In this document: positions 17,601-25,226 of the stretch, piece after piece
Position numbering within the stretch: the stretch's first letter is position 1
Layout of the letters: every line of letters starts with the position of its first letter
Assembly (NCBI GenBank): GCA_030639305.1
Contig: DAOWCY010000008.1
Span: 1 to 64,000 of the forward strand
Source of the DNA: JAGLQA01 sp023135565
Lineage (GTDB): Bacteria; Acidobacteriota; Aminicenantia; UBA2199
Direction of reading: 5' to 3'
Length of the DNA stretch: 64,000 bases
The notes under the pieces: generated by a model
Databases searched by the model: none
Seen by the model: the letters and a program-made list of their open reading frames with translations, nothing else
Told to the model about the DNA's origin: nothing
Program-made: the position numbers and the translations under genes

Positions 17601-18339
17601 GAACGGTTCTCTTTATTATTATGGAAAAATGGCGCAAGCAGTCCCGGGGGACGTAAATGTAAAAAATAAGATCAAAGAATTGAAAGCGGTGCGCAGCGAT
17701 GCCGATGCCCGGGCGGACTGGATAATGAGCCGGGTTAAAGCGCCGGCGAGGACTTCCGATCACCCGGAAGGGTGCGGTACAGCGTCCAGGAAATGGAACG
17801 AGTACGAATTTGACGGCAAGATTAGCAAAACGAATTTGAGGGCCGCCGCCGCTGAGTTTGAGAAAGTCATCGCAGAGGATGTAAAGCACATGCATGCCTA
17901 TGCCGATGCCGCCACCATTTATGAGCATTTGGGAGAGTACGTCAATGCCGCGCAATTATTGCGTTTCGGTCTGGCAGTATCTCCCGGTAACCGGGTGGCG
18001 CTCAACAGTTTGAAACGCCTGGAGCTGCTCGATCAACTGCATACTACGAAGCCCAGCGGTGAGAAATTGGTAGAAATGTACAACAACATCGGGGTTTTGT
18101 ATTGGCAGAACGGGGAAATAGAGTCGGCCATCGTTTATTTTAAAAAGGCGCTCAAAGAGAACCCCGGTCATGCTATGTCCTGGGCGAATTTGGGAGCCAA
18201 TTATATTCAATCCGGGCGTTTCCGGGAAGCCCTCCGGGCTTTGGAAGCGGCAATAAAATTGAACCCGGCCATAGGTTTTGCCGACCAGATCAAGAAGCAG
18301 ATGCAGGATCTCCAGAATATCATAGCCGGGATAAAATAA
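14620..18339 (+). CDS. membrane spermidine-synthase-like protein with TPR tail
   Basis: I start at the ATG at 14620 (1239 residues), which has AGGAA 5 bp upstream. An in-frame ATG at 14515 would add 35 residues unlike a membrane-protein start. About twelve to fourteen membrane helices in two repeated blocks (residues about 12-460, each opening 'FSGISSLIYQIVWTREL' or 'GISGFCALAYEVFWTRML') precede a spermidine-synthase-type Rossmann domain. That domain has a GAGMSAG loop (539-545), an acidic 'AELNPDIYEEAEIF', 'FNDGRNHL' and 'SDATNP'. TPR units follow (about 850-1230). The fold resembles membrane SpeE homologs of unknown substrate; polyamine synthesis is not established. It is monocistronic, with a strong promoter. 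Confidence 0.82.
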   Translation: MNTTAAKPNNQKLYFLVFVLFFFSGISSLIYQIVWTRELVLIFGNTMLATSTVLSAFMAGLAAGSFVFGKFADKRPRNLIRVYALLEAGIGVFALLFPLLLAVIGPLYTGLYRSVEGNMLTLNLVRFAVCFVLIVVPTFLMGATLPVLLKRFVNSTATIGKRMGLFYGLNTIGAVVGSLLCGFLFLRLFGMRLSTLLAVVINLGVALLAWAIGKDDSAPEPAVAAPEKKKNSAGEYSPLTVKLVFLGIGISGFCALAYEVFWTRMLNLFFHNTVYSFTTILATFLTGIAIGSLIYARFLSKITNRIMLFIVVEIGIGVFAYATPYIFNLLYEPLFSKPAETLTVLKAGVIMIGPTILMGIALPLAVQICQRGPRREGDSVGRVYAINTVGSIFGAFAAGFILVPELGIHKSVIVVVCLNIIAGLLVLFSYARLRLQMRLAAGFVFACILVIMFVIAPGDLFRDLYRKKISHANLEYYKEGKIANVVVYDFYKNGYKDLYLNGIEEASSRLWHVQLFKMLGALPAVVHPQPDDALMIAFGAGMSAGTTVDLVDYFECAELNPDIYEEAEIFKKENRDVINNPKLNMVFNDGRNHLLLTPKKYSLIISDATNPLTFDSWTLYTQEFYQLCKEKLKPGGVFCQWVPIPLPSDALKVVLKTFKSVFPHTSFWSIYGHSQCLMLATPERLRLNYRQLAKELPAVLETTDLKDYGVETVEKFLSFFMLGEDELDEYLKNFDKINSDDLPDAQFHSGIDREGIDTALELLKHQRTILPYLTGLGAEKDRVQSVLENYVSISRFLNIGFLRESNFELSKAYAFASEVGLADDKNILCMLNYGPKRKEYFLDRAARFPDDANAHNSLGYIAWKEGDYPKAIKEFKRAIELKPDFARAYVNLGQALSDASKFDEAVEIFLEVKELNPTMNVLTLVRGELGLMQTMRKLMYQDDTALFGKLAKSYMDRGEISSAIEALKLALVRSPNDPNVLASLAAVYETLDILNGSLYYYGKMAQAVPGDVNVKNKIKELKAVRSDADARADWIMSRVKAPARTSDHPEGCGTASRKWNEYEFDGKISKTNLRAAAAEFEKVIAEDVKHMHAYADAATIYEHLGEYVNAAQLLRFGLAVSPGNRVALNSLKRLELLDQLHTTKPSGEKLVEMYNNIGVLYWQNGEIESAIVYFKKALKENPGHAMSWANLGANYIQSGRFREALRALEAAIKLNPAIGFADQIKKQMQDLQNIIAGIK

Positions 18340-18403
18340 AGCCAAAAAGAGTCATTCGTGTTTCTTGAAATCTCATGAAAAATTTACAACTGATGTAAGG
18401 AAG

Positions 18404-18745
18404 CTATTCTTCTCTTTTTTTTCCCCGGTTTTTTACATCCCGATGGGAAGCCCGGGACACGATAGAGAAATCGGTCATCAAGTGATAAAGTCTTATCTGT
18501 TTCCCGGTTTTACTCTCGATGTGGATAGATTCATAAAGAAAGGGTTTGATGTTTGATCTGATTTCCTGTTCGGTCTTTGTTTGAGGAAATTCTCCGGCAC
18601 AAAGTTCATTGATACGATTTATATTCTTTTCTATATCTACCGGTTTTACCAGGAATGCGATCATGCCGTTAACGCCGGAATAGGTGGGATATTTACTGGA
18701 AACGAATCTCAGTATGCCTTCGAGGATATTTTTTATGTCGCTCAT
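18404..18745 (-). CDS. small partner gene of the DNA methyltransferase, unknown family
   Basis: This 113-residue protein is read from the ATG at 18745, which overlaps the stop of the methyltransferase gene (ATGA). A longer frame from 18820 would run back inside that gene and is rejected. The N-terminus MSDIKNILEGILRFVSSKYP is helical and the C-terminus basic ('ASHRDVKNRGKKREE'). I do not recognise the family. Strict translational coupling says the two proteins work together, perhaps as a specificity or accessory subunit. Confidence 0.65.
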   Translation of the reverse strand: MSDIKNILEGILRFVSSKYPTYSGVNGMIAFLVKPVDIEKNINRINELCAGEFPQTKTEQEIRSNIKPFLYESIHIESKTGKQIRLYHLMTDFSIVSRASHRDVKNRGKKREE

Positions 18746-21700
18746 GTAGATTGGGCGTCCTTTTTCAAAATAGCATCGACAAATTCCAGCAGATCGATCC
18801 TGGCAGTCGCCGGATGCCAACTTTTGTACTCATTGGGTTTTATTACGTAAAACGAATCCGCTTCGAAACCTTTAATATCTTTTTGGATAAAGATATCCTT
18901 TGTGATTTTTTCCAGGGAAACACTCTTACCCAGGAGTTCTATGACCCGGGAAATTTCAGCGGGGATAGGGGGTTCCTCTATGGGCGCTTCGGGAACTTCG
19001 GCCACTATTTTAAAATTCATGCCGGTGAAATATGAGGCGCGATAGATTTCGACTTTAAAATATTCATCAGGTCCTTTGTACCAATCCCGGAAATAATCTA
19101 CAAAAACCCGGGCATACTTTTCTAACTGGCCGCTATCGGGAGAGCGCAGCGGCGCCGGTTTGTTTTTGAATAACGGTATCGATATGTTAATAGCATAATC
19201 GATCAAATCTTTTTCCATTTCCGACAGCGCATAAAGTTCATTCACTATGCGGTTGATTTCCGCTAATTCTTCCCCGGCCAGGTTACCGGTTTCACTGTCT
19301 AAGTTTTCTTTAGGGGGCAGGGAGCTATTTGCGTGAGCTTCACCCTCCCACAAATGCCTTTGTTCCCGGTTTAGCTGTTCAAATTTCTGCGTTATTTTTA
19401 CAAAATTCTCATCCAGTTTATCGACATAAATTTCATTTAAATCAACCAGGGGTATGTTGTCAAATTCCCTTTTTAAAACTTTGCCCCGGTCTACGCCCCA
19501 TTCCACGGAATTCATAAACAAAAAATAGGCGGTTAGATCGGAAGATAGCAAAGCCCCGATGGCCTTTAATAATTTTTTCTGCCCATTTTTCCCGGCTATT
19601 CCATAAACCACGTTGGAGAAGGCACAGGGAAAATCCAAAAAAGTCAATATTGGCCGATCCTTCCCGATACCTTGTTTGATTATTAAGTGAGGCGCTTTAT
19701 AGGTTTCAACTATTCCAACATCCTCAAATAATAAGTCGGGATATTTATCTCGAACTCTTTTCAAATCGTAATTGTTGATAAAAGATGAAACGGATTCCGG
19801 CGGTAAAAACATTAGGTCAGCGATATTTTCTCTCGATTTGTTTTTATTTGCCCTTTTTAAACCGGCCCCGAATTGCAGATCGTTATCCCGGAGAAAAGTA
19901 TTGAATTTTTTGTGTGAAAGAATCAATCTCTTTAAAAAATGATAATCAAGAGAATTTCCATATAAAAGGGGTTTCCACAACCAATCAAATTCCCGGAGTA
20001 TGTCCTGATCGATAATTTTTATATTGCTCTTCTCGATCACTAAGCTTCTAAATAATCTGAAATACAGGTTTGGCAGCAGCGAGATATGCTTTATTTCGTT
20101 TTTAGGACTGCGGCCTGTTTGATAAAATATTACAGCACCGGGGCATATGGAGCTGGTAAAAACCAACCGCCCGACAGGTGAAAAATTAAAAACTTCATTT
20201 ATCTCAAAATTCTTTAGAAAATAATTCCTGAAATGTACAGCATTTGCATTATAAAGAATTTTACTTGTGACGATTAAAGCTATCCCGGTTTTCCCCTTTC
20301 CGGTGAAGTCCCTGACGCGGAGCATAAAACTTTGGGCAACCTGGAAATCACTGATGATAATATTTTCTTTTTTGCACTTTTCGATGAAGTCTTTATTTTC
20401 TTTGGACTTAATGCTGCCCCAGGGTGGATTACCGATTATGAAATCGAATTGCTTATCCTTTATAAAATCGAAAATGGGATTCCGCCAATCTAAAAAATCT
20501 ACCTGGAAAAAGTTTAGCCCGTTTCCCGCGGCAGGTTTATCTTTCCTGTATTTCAAATAAGGGAATTTATAGTTAGCGATGTCCTTAGGTTCTTTATAAT
20601 CCAGCAGGGTGATGTACAAAGAGAACACAGCTATGTCGATGGCGTCTTCATCTTTATCTATACCATATATATTATCTATAAGTAAGCGTTCTAATTCCCG
20701 GGCCGTTAGGTTGCCGTTTTTTTGTTTTTTCCCCTTCGCCACGATTTGGCGGAAAGCCTCAACCAGGAATATCCCTGAACCGCAAGCCGGATCCAATACC
20801 CGGCAGCGGCTCGAACCGGATTCGTTCAAGTGTTTATTGACTGTTTTTTCAAGGGTATAGTCAACCAGGAAGGGAGGAGTATAAAATGCCTTATGCTTGA
20901 CTTGTTTATCTTTGCCGATAAACCGTTCATAAATATTGCTGATCAACTCAACCGGGATAATGCTGAAGTCGTAAATGTTAAATAATGACTTCTGGCTTTT
21001 TAAGAGATCGCCTCCCTGGAAAAGAAGATGTAATGTTTTACAGTGATTAGAATCGATGCCGAGCAGGTCGGCTTCGGCCAGTTCAAACAGATCGCCGTTG
21101 AAAGCATTTTTCAGGTAGTTGTAAAAATCGACCAATCTTTGCGGTTTTTGAATGATGACCGACAAACTTTGCCGGGCAGCATCGACGTCCCTGTTAACTA
21201 TGAACTCTTCATCTAATTTGACGCCCCGGTCTACCAGGTATCGTGCAAAAATAAGGAAACCGATTATTTTTTTGGCAATTTTCCCGGGTAATTTTTTCTC
21301 TTCCAGTAGAAGGATAGTTTCCTCGATGTTTTTTAGCAGGTACCAATCGACGCGGGTGTTATTTTTAAATTTATTTTTGTTGTTTTCCCAATATTTGCCG
21401 GACAATAGATTCCACAATGAATATTTATCTATTTCACCTGATGAATCGTTAATGTCCAGTTCGTCCAGGATTTGCAAACAGCTTTTATTATCTTTGTTCA
21501 ACTTGAGAGCATTAAAAACGGTGATTGTCGTATCATCTATAACAAAGGCTAAAGGAGCCCGGTTAAAATTCCATATCTGCCGCTGGATTAATTTTTCTTT
21601 TTCTTTCCCCGGGGCGTCGAAAAACAAAACGAAAGGTTCATCGTTAATACAGAAAAAAGCTGTTGGGGCTATTTTTTCCAGGCTTTCCCGTGTTCGTTGG

Positions 21701-21810
21701 GGTAATCCCAAATCCCGCCACTTTTTTTCGGCAGTCCGGTACAGGTCTTTATTTTCTAACAGGTTCAACCTTTTCAGCAGGCTATTCAAACTCATTTTCA
21801 TATTATACAT
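18742..21810 (-). CDS. Eco57I-type N6-adenine DNA methyltransferase (type IIG/PglX-like)
   Basis: The frame is open from an ATG at 21891. I start at 21810 (1022 residues) because the extra 27 residues cover a perfect palindrome and look non-coding. From this start, an N-terminal helical region is followed by the 'HKAFYTPPFLVDYTLEKTV' segment and SAM-binding motif I DPACGSG (340-346). The catalytic motif IV is NPPW (461-464). Regions resembling a target-recognition domain fill the C-terminal half. The enzyme would methylate adenine N6 in host DNA. I see no clear PD-ExK nuclease motif at the N-terminus, so whether it also restricts, as in type IIG, is open. It is co-translated with a small downstream gene. 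No BREX or other restriction genes flank it. Confidence 0.83.
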   Translation of the reverse strand: MYNMKMSLNSLLKRLNLLENKDLYRTAEKKWRDLGLPQRTRESLEKIAPTAFFCINDEPFVLFFDAPGKEKEKLIQRQIWNFNRAPLAFVIDDTTITVFNALKLNKDNKSCLQILDELDINDSSGEIDKYSLWNLLSGKYWENNKNKFKNNTRVDWYLLKNIEETILLLEEKKLPGKIAKKIIGFLIFARYLVDRGVKLDEEFIVNRDVDAARQSLSVIIQKPQRLVDFYNYLKNAFNGDLFELAEADLLGIDSNHCKTLHLLFQGGDLLKSQKSLFNIYDFSIIPVELISNIYERFIGKDKQVKHKAFYTPPFLVDYTLEKTVNKHLNESGSSRCRVLDPACGSGIFLVEAFRQIVAKGKKQKNGNLTARELERLLIDNIYGIDKDEDAIDIAVFSLYITLLDYKEPKDIANYKFPYLKYRKDKPAAGNGLNFFQVDFLDWRNPIFDFIKDKQFDFIIGNPPWGSIKSKENKDFIEKCKKENIIISDFQVAQSFMLRVRDFTGKGKTGIALIVTSKILYNANAVHFRNYFLKNFEINEVFNFSPVGRLVFTSSICPGAVIFYQTGRSPKNEIKHISLLPNLYFRLFRSLVIEKSNIKIIDQDILREFDWLWKPLLYGNSLDYHFLKRLILSHKKFNTFLRDNDLQFGAGLKRANKNKSRENIADLMFLPPESVSSFINNYDLKRVRDKYPDLLFEDVGIVETYKAPHLIIKQGIGKDRPILTFLDFPCAFSNVVYGIAGKNGQKKLLKAIGALLSSDLTAYFLFMNSVEWGVDRGKVLKREFDNIPLVDLNEIYVDKLDENFVKITQKFEQLNREQRHLWEGEAHANSSLPPKENLDSETGNLAGEELAEINRIVNELYALSEMEKDLIDYAINISIPLFKNKPAPLRSPDSGQLEKYARVFVDYFRDWYKGPDEYFKVEIYRASYFTGMNFKIVAEVPEAPIEEPPIPAEISRVIELLGKSVSLEKITKDIFIQKDIKGFEADSFYVIKPNEYKSWHPATARIDLLEFVDAILKKDAQST

Positions 21811-21858
21811 TTTAATAAGTCCGAAATCAAACCGCCTCGACATGTTCGCACCATTTAT

Positions 21859-21876
21859 GCAGTTGTTCACAACTGC
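21859..21876. promoter_or_regulatory. 18-bp palindrome in the methyltransferase leader
   Basis: gcagttgttcacaactgc is a perfect inverted repeat (8-bp arms, 2-bp centre) between the promoter and the start codon. It could be an operator or a leader hairpin. Confidence 0.45.
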
Positions 21877-21927
21877 GCGGCGTTTCTCCACGCAGGCGGT
21901 TTTTTAGCAGGTCTTAAAACAAACACG

Positions 21928-21956
21928 ATATTATTATAATGTATATGGTATGACAA
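21928..21956 (-). promoter_or_regulatory. promoter of the methyltransferase operon
   Basis: On the minus strand TTGTCA (21956-21951), 17 bp, TAATAT (21933-21928). Confidence 0.45.
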
Positions 21957-22030
21957 ATAACGGCATACCTACTAAATAGAAATCCCGGGGCGGGCTGCCG
22001 GTGTGAAAATATAAAAAATAATTTTAACAG

Positions 22031-22059
22031 TTGACAAAAAACCCGATAAGATTTATATT
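22031..22059 (+). promoter_or_regulatory. promoter of the M14 peptidase gene
   Basis: TTGACA (22031-22036), 17 bp, TATATT (22054-22059), about 180 bp before the start codon. The leader carries a repeat-like hairpin. Confidence 0.55.
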
Positions 22060-22153
22060 AAATTCTATAAAACGAGGTTTTTACGTGAACCAAAAACAAA
22101 TACCGGTTGTAATACTAAAATTATTCGATAATCTTAGTATATCCAAAATTTGC

Positions 22154-22215
22154 CTTCGGCGAGCAGGGGGCGCTTTTTGAGAAAACTGCCCCCTGCACCC
22201 CCGCAAAAACTTTTG
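22154..22215. repeat. GC-rich hairpin of the dispersed repeat type
   Basis: cagggggc and gccccctg form an 8-bp stem, followed by cacccccgcaaaaacttttgtt, the same junction as in the copy near 25100. The rest of the gap 21892-22243 holds the two promoters and nothing else I can see. Confidence 0.55.
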
Positions 22216-22243
22216 TTAATAAATAAAATCATAGGAGAAAAAT

Positions 22244-24847
22244 ATGCTTAGAAAAATTCTTTTTACCGTTTTAGCTGTATCGATTCTCGTACAGTTTACT
22301 TTGTTTTCCCAGACTTCCCCGGAAGAATTCTTAGGCCATAAGGTCGGCGCAGACCGCAAATTGGCCGACTATACACAAATCCGGGACTATTTCGCAAAGT
22401 TGGATAAAGAGTCGGACAAGATCAAAGTCCTGACCATCGGTAAAACCACCCGGGGCAAACCGATGATTATGGCGGTGATTACTTCCGAAAAAAATATGCC
22501 CCGCTTAGACGAATACCGGGCTATTATCAAAAAACTGCGGGACGCCCGCAACGTGTCGCCCGAAGAAGCAAAAAAACTGGCCGAAAAAGGTAAGTCCATC
22601 CTGTTGATTACTTGCAGTTTGCACGCTACGGAAATCGCCGCTTCACAAATGTCCATGGAACTGGCCTACAACCTTGTCACCGGCAAAACTCCTTTCGACA
22701 GCGAAAAAGCCCTGGAAGACGTTATCCTCCTCCTGGCTCCTACTATCAACCCGGACGGCGAACAAATGGTCACCGATTGGTACCGCAAATATGTGGGTAC
22801 GAAATACGAAGGGGGCCGGATGCCCTGGCTCTATCACGATTACGCCGGTCACGACAATAACCGCGATTGGTTTATGTTCAACCTGCCGGAAACCAAAGCG
22901 GTAACCAAAGTGCTCTACCACGACTGGATTCCCCAAATCCATATGGACGAACACCAGATGGGTTCCACCAGGGCGCGTCTTTTTATACCGCCTTTCATGG
23001 ACCCGCCTGTTCCCAGCGTACACCCTTTAGTGTGGCGCGGCGTGGGTTTGTGCGGCGTTAACATGGCTTACGACCTGCAAACAAAGGGTAAAAAAGGTGT
23101 GGTCTATGACCGCAGTTTTACCGGCTGGTGGATCGGCGCTTGCGACGACACTTCCTGGCTGCACAATTCCGTGGGCCTGCTCAGCGAGATGGCGTCGGTA
23201 AGAACAGCCAGCCCGATTTTTATCGACCCTTCCGAAGTGTCGGATTCCTATACGGAAAAACGCATTAAGTTTCCCGACCCCTGGCCCGGCGGCTGGTGGC
23301 GGCTGCGCCATTTAGTAGACTATGAACTTATCTTATCTATGAGTTTGGTCAGGACCGCCCACCTGTACAAAGAAGATTTCCTGTTTAATTTCTACCAAAT
23401 GTGCAAAGACGGCATCGAGAAAAGAGAGGAAGGCGCGCCTTTTGCTTTTGTTATCCCGGAGCAGCAGCGCGATTATCCCACCACTTTGAAAATGCTGGAC
23501 ATCTTAAAATTCGGCGGCGTGGAGATTCACCGCGCCAAAAAGGATTTTATCGCCGCCGGCAAATTCTACAAAGCCGGTTCTTTCGTAGTGTGGATGGCCC
23601 AACCTTACCGGCCTTATGCCCAGGCCCTGTTGGAAAAACAGCGTTACCCCGACATGCGCGAATACGAAGGAGGCCCGCCGATCCCGCCCTATGATAATGC
23701 CGGTTGGACGCTGCCGCTGCAGATGGGCGTCAAATGCCACCGGGTGGATAGACCTTTCAAAGCCGACACCGAGTTGTTGGCAGCCATCCCGGCCCGGGCA
23801 GTGAAAGCGCCCCCAAAGTCGGCGGCTTATTTAGTTCTCTCGCCCTGGGAGAATGCCGCTTACGCGGTGGTTTTCGCCCTGCTCAAAGAGAAAGCTGAAA
23901 TCTACCGCGCTGCTGCTTGTATCAAAGCGGAAAAGTGTATCGCTTGTCCCGGTAGTTTTATTATTAAGAACACGGCTGCGGTGCGGAAAGCGCTTCCCGG
24001 CCTGCTGAAAAAGTGGCCTGTGGAAGTTTCCGAGCTTGACGATATTTCCGGGGTCGCCAAAGCGCGCTTAGATAAGACCCGTTTCGCTTTGTATCGCTCC
24101 TGGCGTTCCAGCATGGACGAAGGTTGGACCCGGTATGTTTTCGATGATTTCGGCGTACCTTATACCTCGCTGCGCAACAAAGATTTTAAAGGCAAAGGGA
24201 AGCAGAAAGTTGATTTAAAGAAGCGTTTCGATGTTATCGTATTTGCCGATGAGCGGGTCGAGATTATCAAGTCCGGCAGTCCTGATCCTAAATCCCGTTA
24301 TGCCAGGTGGTTTACTCCCCTGCCGCCGCCTTATTCCGGCGGGATCGGCAAAGCCGGCGTGGAAGCTTTGAAAGATTTCGTTGCCAAAGGCGGTATCCTG
24401 GTGACCATGAACAGCGCCTCCGATTTAGTGATAAAAGATTTCAAAGCGCCGGTCAGCAGCGCTTTAGAGCGTGTCGGCAGGGACAAGTTTTTCTGTCCCA
24501 CTTCGCTTTTGAAAGTCAAGGTGAACAACATGACGCCTATCGGATACGGCATGCCCCCGGAAGCGGCGGTGATGTTTTCCAGGAGTCCTGTTTTCAGGAC
24601 CCGGGTGCCTCGCGGCGAATGGAACCGAACTGTAGTGGCCTCTTATCCGAAGAAAGATATTTTGATGAGCGGCTGGCTTTTAGGAGAAGGTATGATTGCC
24701 CGCCGTCCCGCATTAGTGGACATCGAGCACAAAAAAGGTCATATAATAATGATCGGATTCCGCTGCCAGCACCGCGCTCAATCACACGGAACTTTTAAGT
24801 TCTTATTCAACGCCCTGCTCTACCCTGCGGCGCAGGGAGCCTATTAG
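22244..24847 (+). CDS. secreted M14-family zinc carboxypeptidase
   Basis: This 867-residue exported peptidase has a signal peptide in residues 1-22 (MLRKILFTVLAVSILVQ, cleavage near the FSQ). The M14 zinc-binding pair is visible as His127-Glu130 in SLHATEIAA, with a later His in the 'PQIHMDEHQMGSTRAR' block as likely third ligand. 'NPDGEQMVTDWYRK' and 'HDNNRDWFMFN' match substrate-binding segments. The C-terminal 350 residues look like a glutamine-amidotransferase-type beta/alpha fold typical of this large M14 subgroup. The ribosome site aggaga is good. It is a single-gene unit ending at a strong bidirectional terminator region. A nutritional or peptidoglycan-related role is inferred, not shown. 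Confidence 0.87.
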   Translation: MLRKILFTVLAVSILVQFTLFSQTSPEEFLGHKVGADRKLADYTQIRDYFAKLDKESDKIKVLTIGKTTRGKPMIMAVITSEKNMPRLDEYRAIIKKLRDARNVSPEEAKKLAEKGKSILLITCSLHATEIAASQMSMELAYNLVTGKTPFDSEKALEDVILLLAPTINPDGEQMVTDWYRKYVGTKYEGGRMPWLYHDYAGHDNNRDWFMFNLPETKAVTKVLYHDWIPQIHMDEHQMGSTRARLFIPPFMDPPVPSVHPLVWRGVGLCGVNMAYDLQTKGKKGVVYDRSFTGWWIGACDDTSWLHNSVGLLSEMASVRTASPIFIDPSEVSDSYTEKRIKFPDPWPGGWWRLRHLVDYELILSMSLVRTAHLYKEDFLFNFYQMCKDGIEKREEGAPFAFVIPEQQRDYPTTLKMLDILKFGGVEIHRAKKDFIAAGKFYKAGSFVVWMAQPYRPYAQALLEKQRYPDMREYEGGPPIPPYDNAGWTLPLQMGVKCHRVDRPFKADTELLAAIPARAVKAPPKSAAYLVLSPWENAAYAVVFALLKEKAEIYRAAACIKAEKCIACPGSFIIKNTAAVRKALPGLLKKWPVEVSELDDISGVAKARLDKTRFALYRSWRSSMDEGWTRYVFDDFGVPYTSLRNKDFKGKGKQKVDLKKRFDVIVFADERVEIIKSGSPDPKSRYARWFTPLPPPYSGGIGKAGVEALKDFVAKGGILVTMNSASDLVIKDFKAPVSSALERVGRDKFFCPTSLLKVKVNNMTPIGYGMPPEAAVMFSRSPVFRTRVPRGEWNRTVVASYPKKDILMSGWLLGEGMIARRPALVDIEHKKGHIIMIGFRCQHRAQSHGTFKFLFNALLYPAAQGAY

Positions 24848-25158
24848 GGGCTGCCGGTCGAGACACAGGATAGCCGATAGTCTCCACTATTGCCGATACA
24901 GCTATCACAGCCAATCGTTTTTAGGCCCCGGAACGCGGCGCAGGGAACCTATTAGGGGTGCGGCGCACCCACCCTATAAAAGCTGTTATCATCGCTTTTC
25001 TTGAATCATTGATAATTGTTCATTGAACATCGATCATTGAAAAGGCTTCTCCAGCCCATGAGGGGTGCTTTTCAGGGTAGAAAAGCGTATCGCTTAATAA
25101 AAGTTTTGTGGGGGTGCAGGGGGTGGTTTTTCAAAAGAACCCCCTGCCCGCCGGAGAC
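24830..25158. repeat. repeat cluster between convergent genes
   Basis: Two copies of a gcggcgcaggga-cctattagggg module (24830 and 24937), then gggtgcttttcagggtagaaaagcgtatcgctt and a ccccctgcacccc-type hairpin. There is no gene in the gap 24848-25226. Confidence 0.6.
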
Positions 25159-25160
25159 AA

Positions 25161-25199
25161 AAAAAAAGGCTGCCCTTCATACGAAGGACAGCCTTTTTT
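25161..25199. terminator. bidirectional intrinsic terminator
   Basis: The stem aaaaaaaggctgcccttc / gaaggacagccttttttt has a single internal mismatch and a 4-nt loop. The A run on one side and T run on the other let it work for both the M14 peptidase gene (plus) and the papain-like gene (minus). Confidence 0.9.
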
Positions 25200-25226
25200 A
25201 TTTGTTCAATTAAGTTATCTTCTTAA

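Noticed and set aside
21811..21891. N-terminal extension of the methyltransferase from the ATG at 21891
   Set aside because: It spans a perfect palindrome next to the promoter and has no ribosome site. I prefer the start at 21810, though this is not certain.
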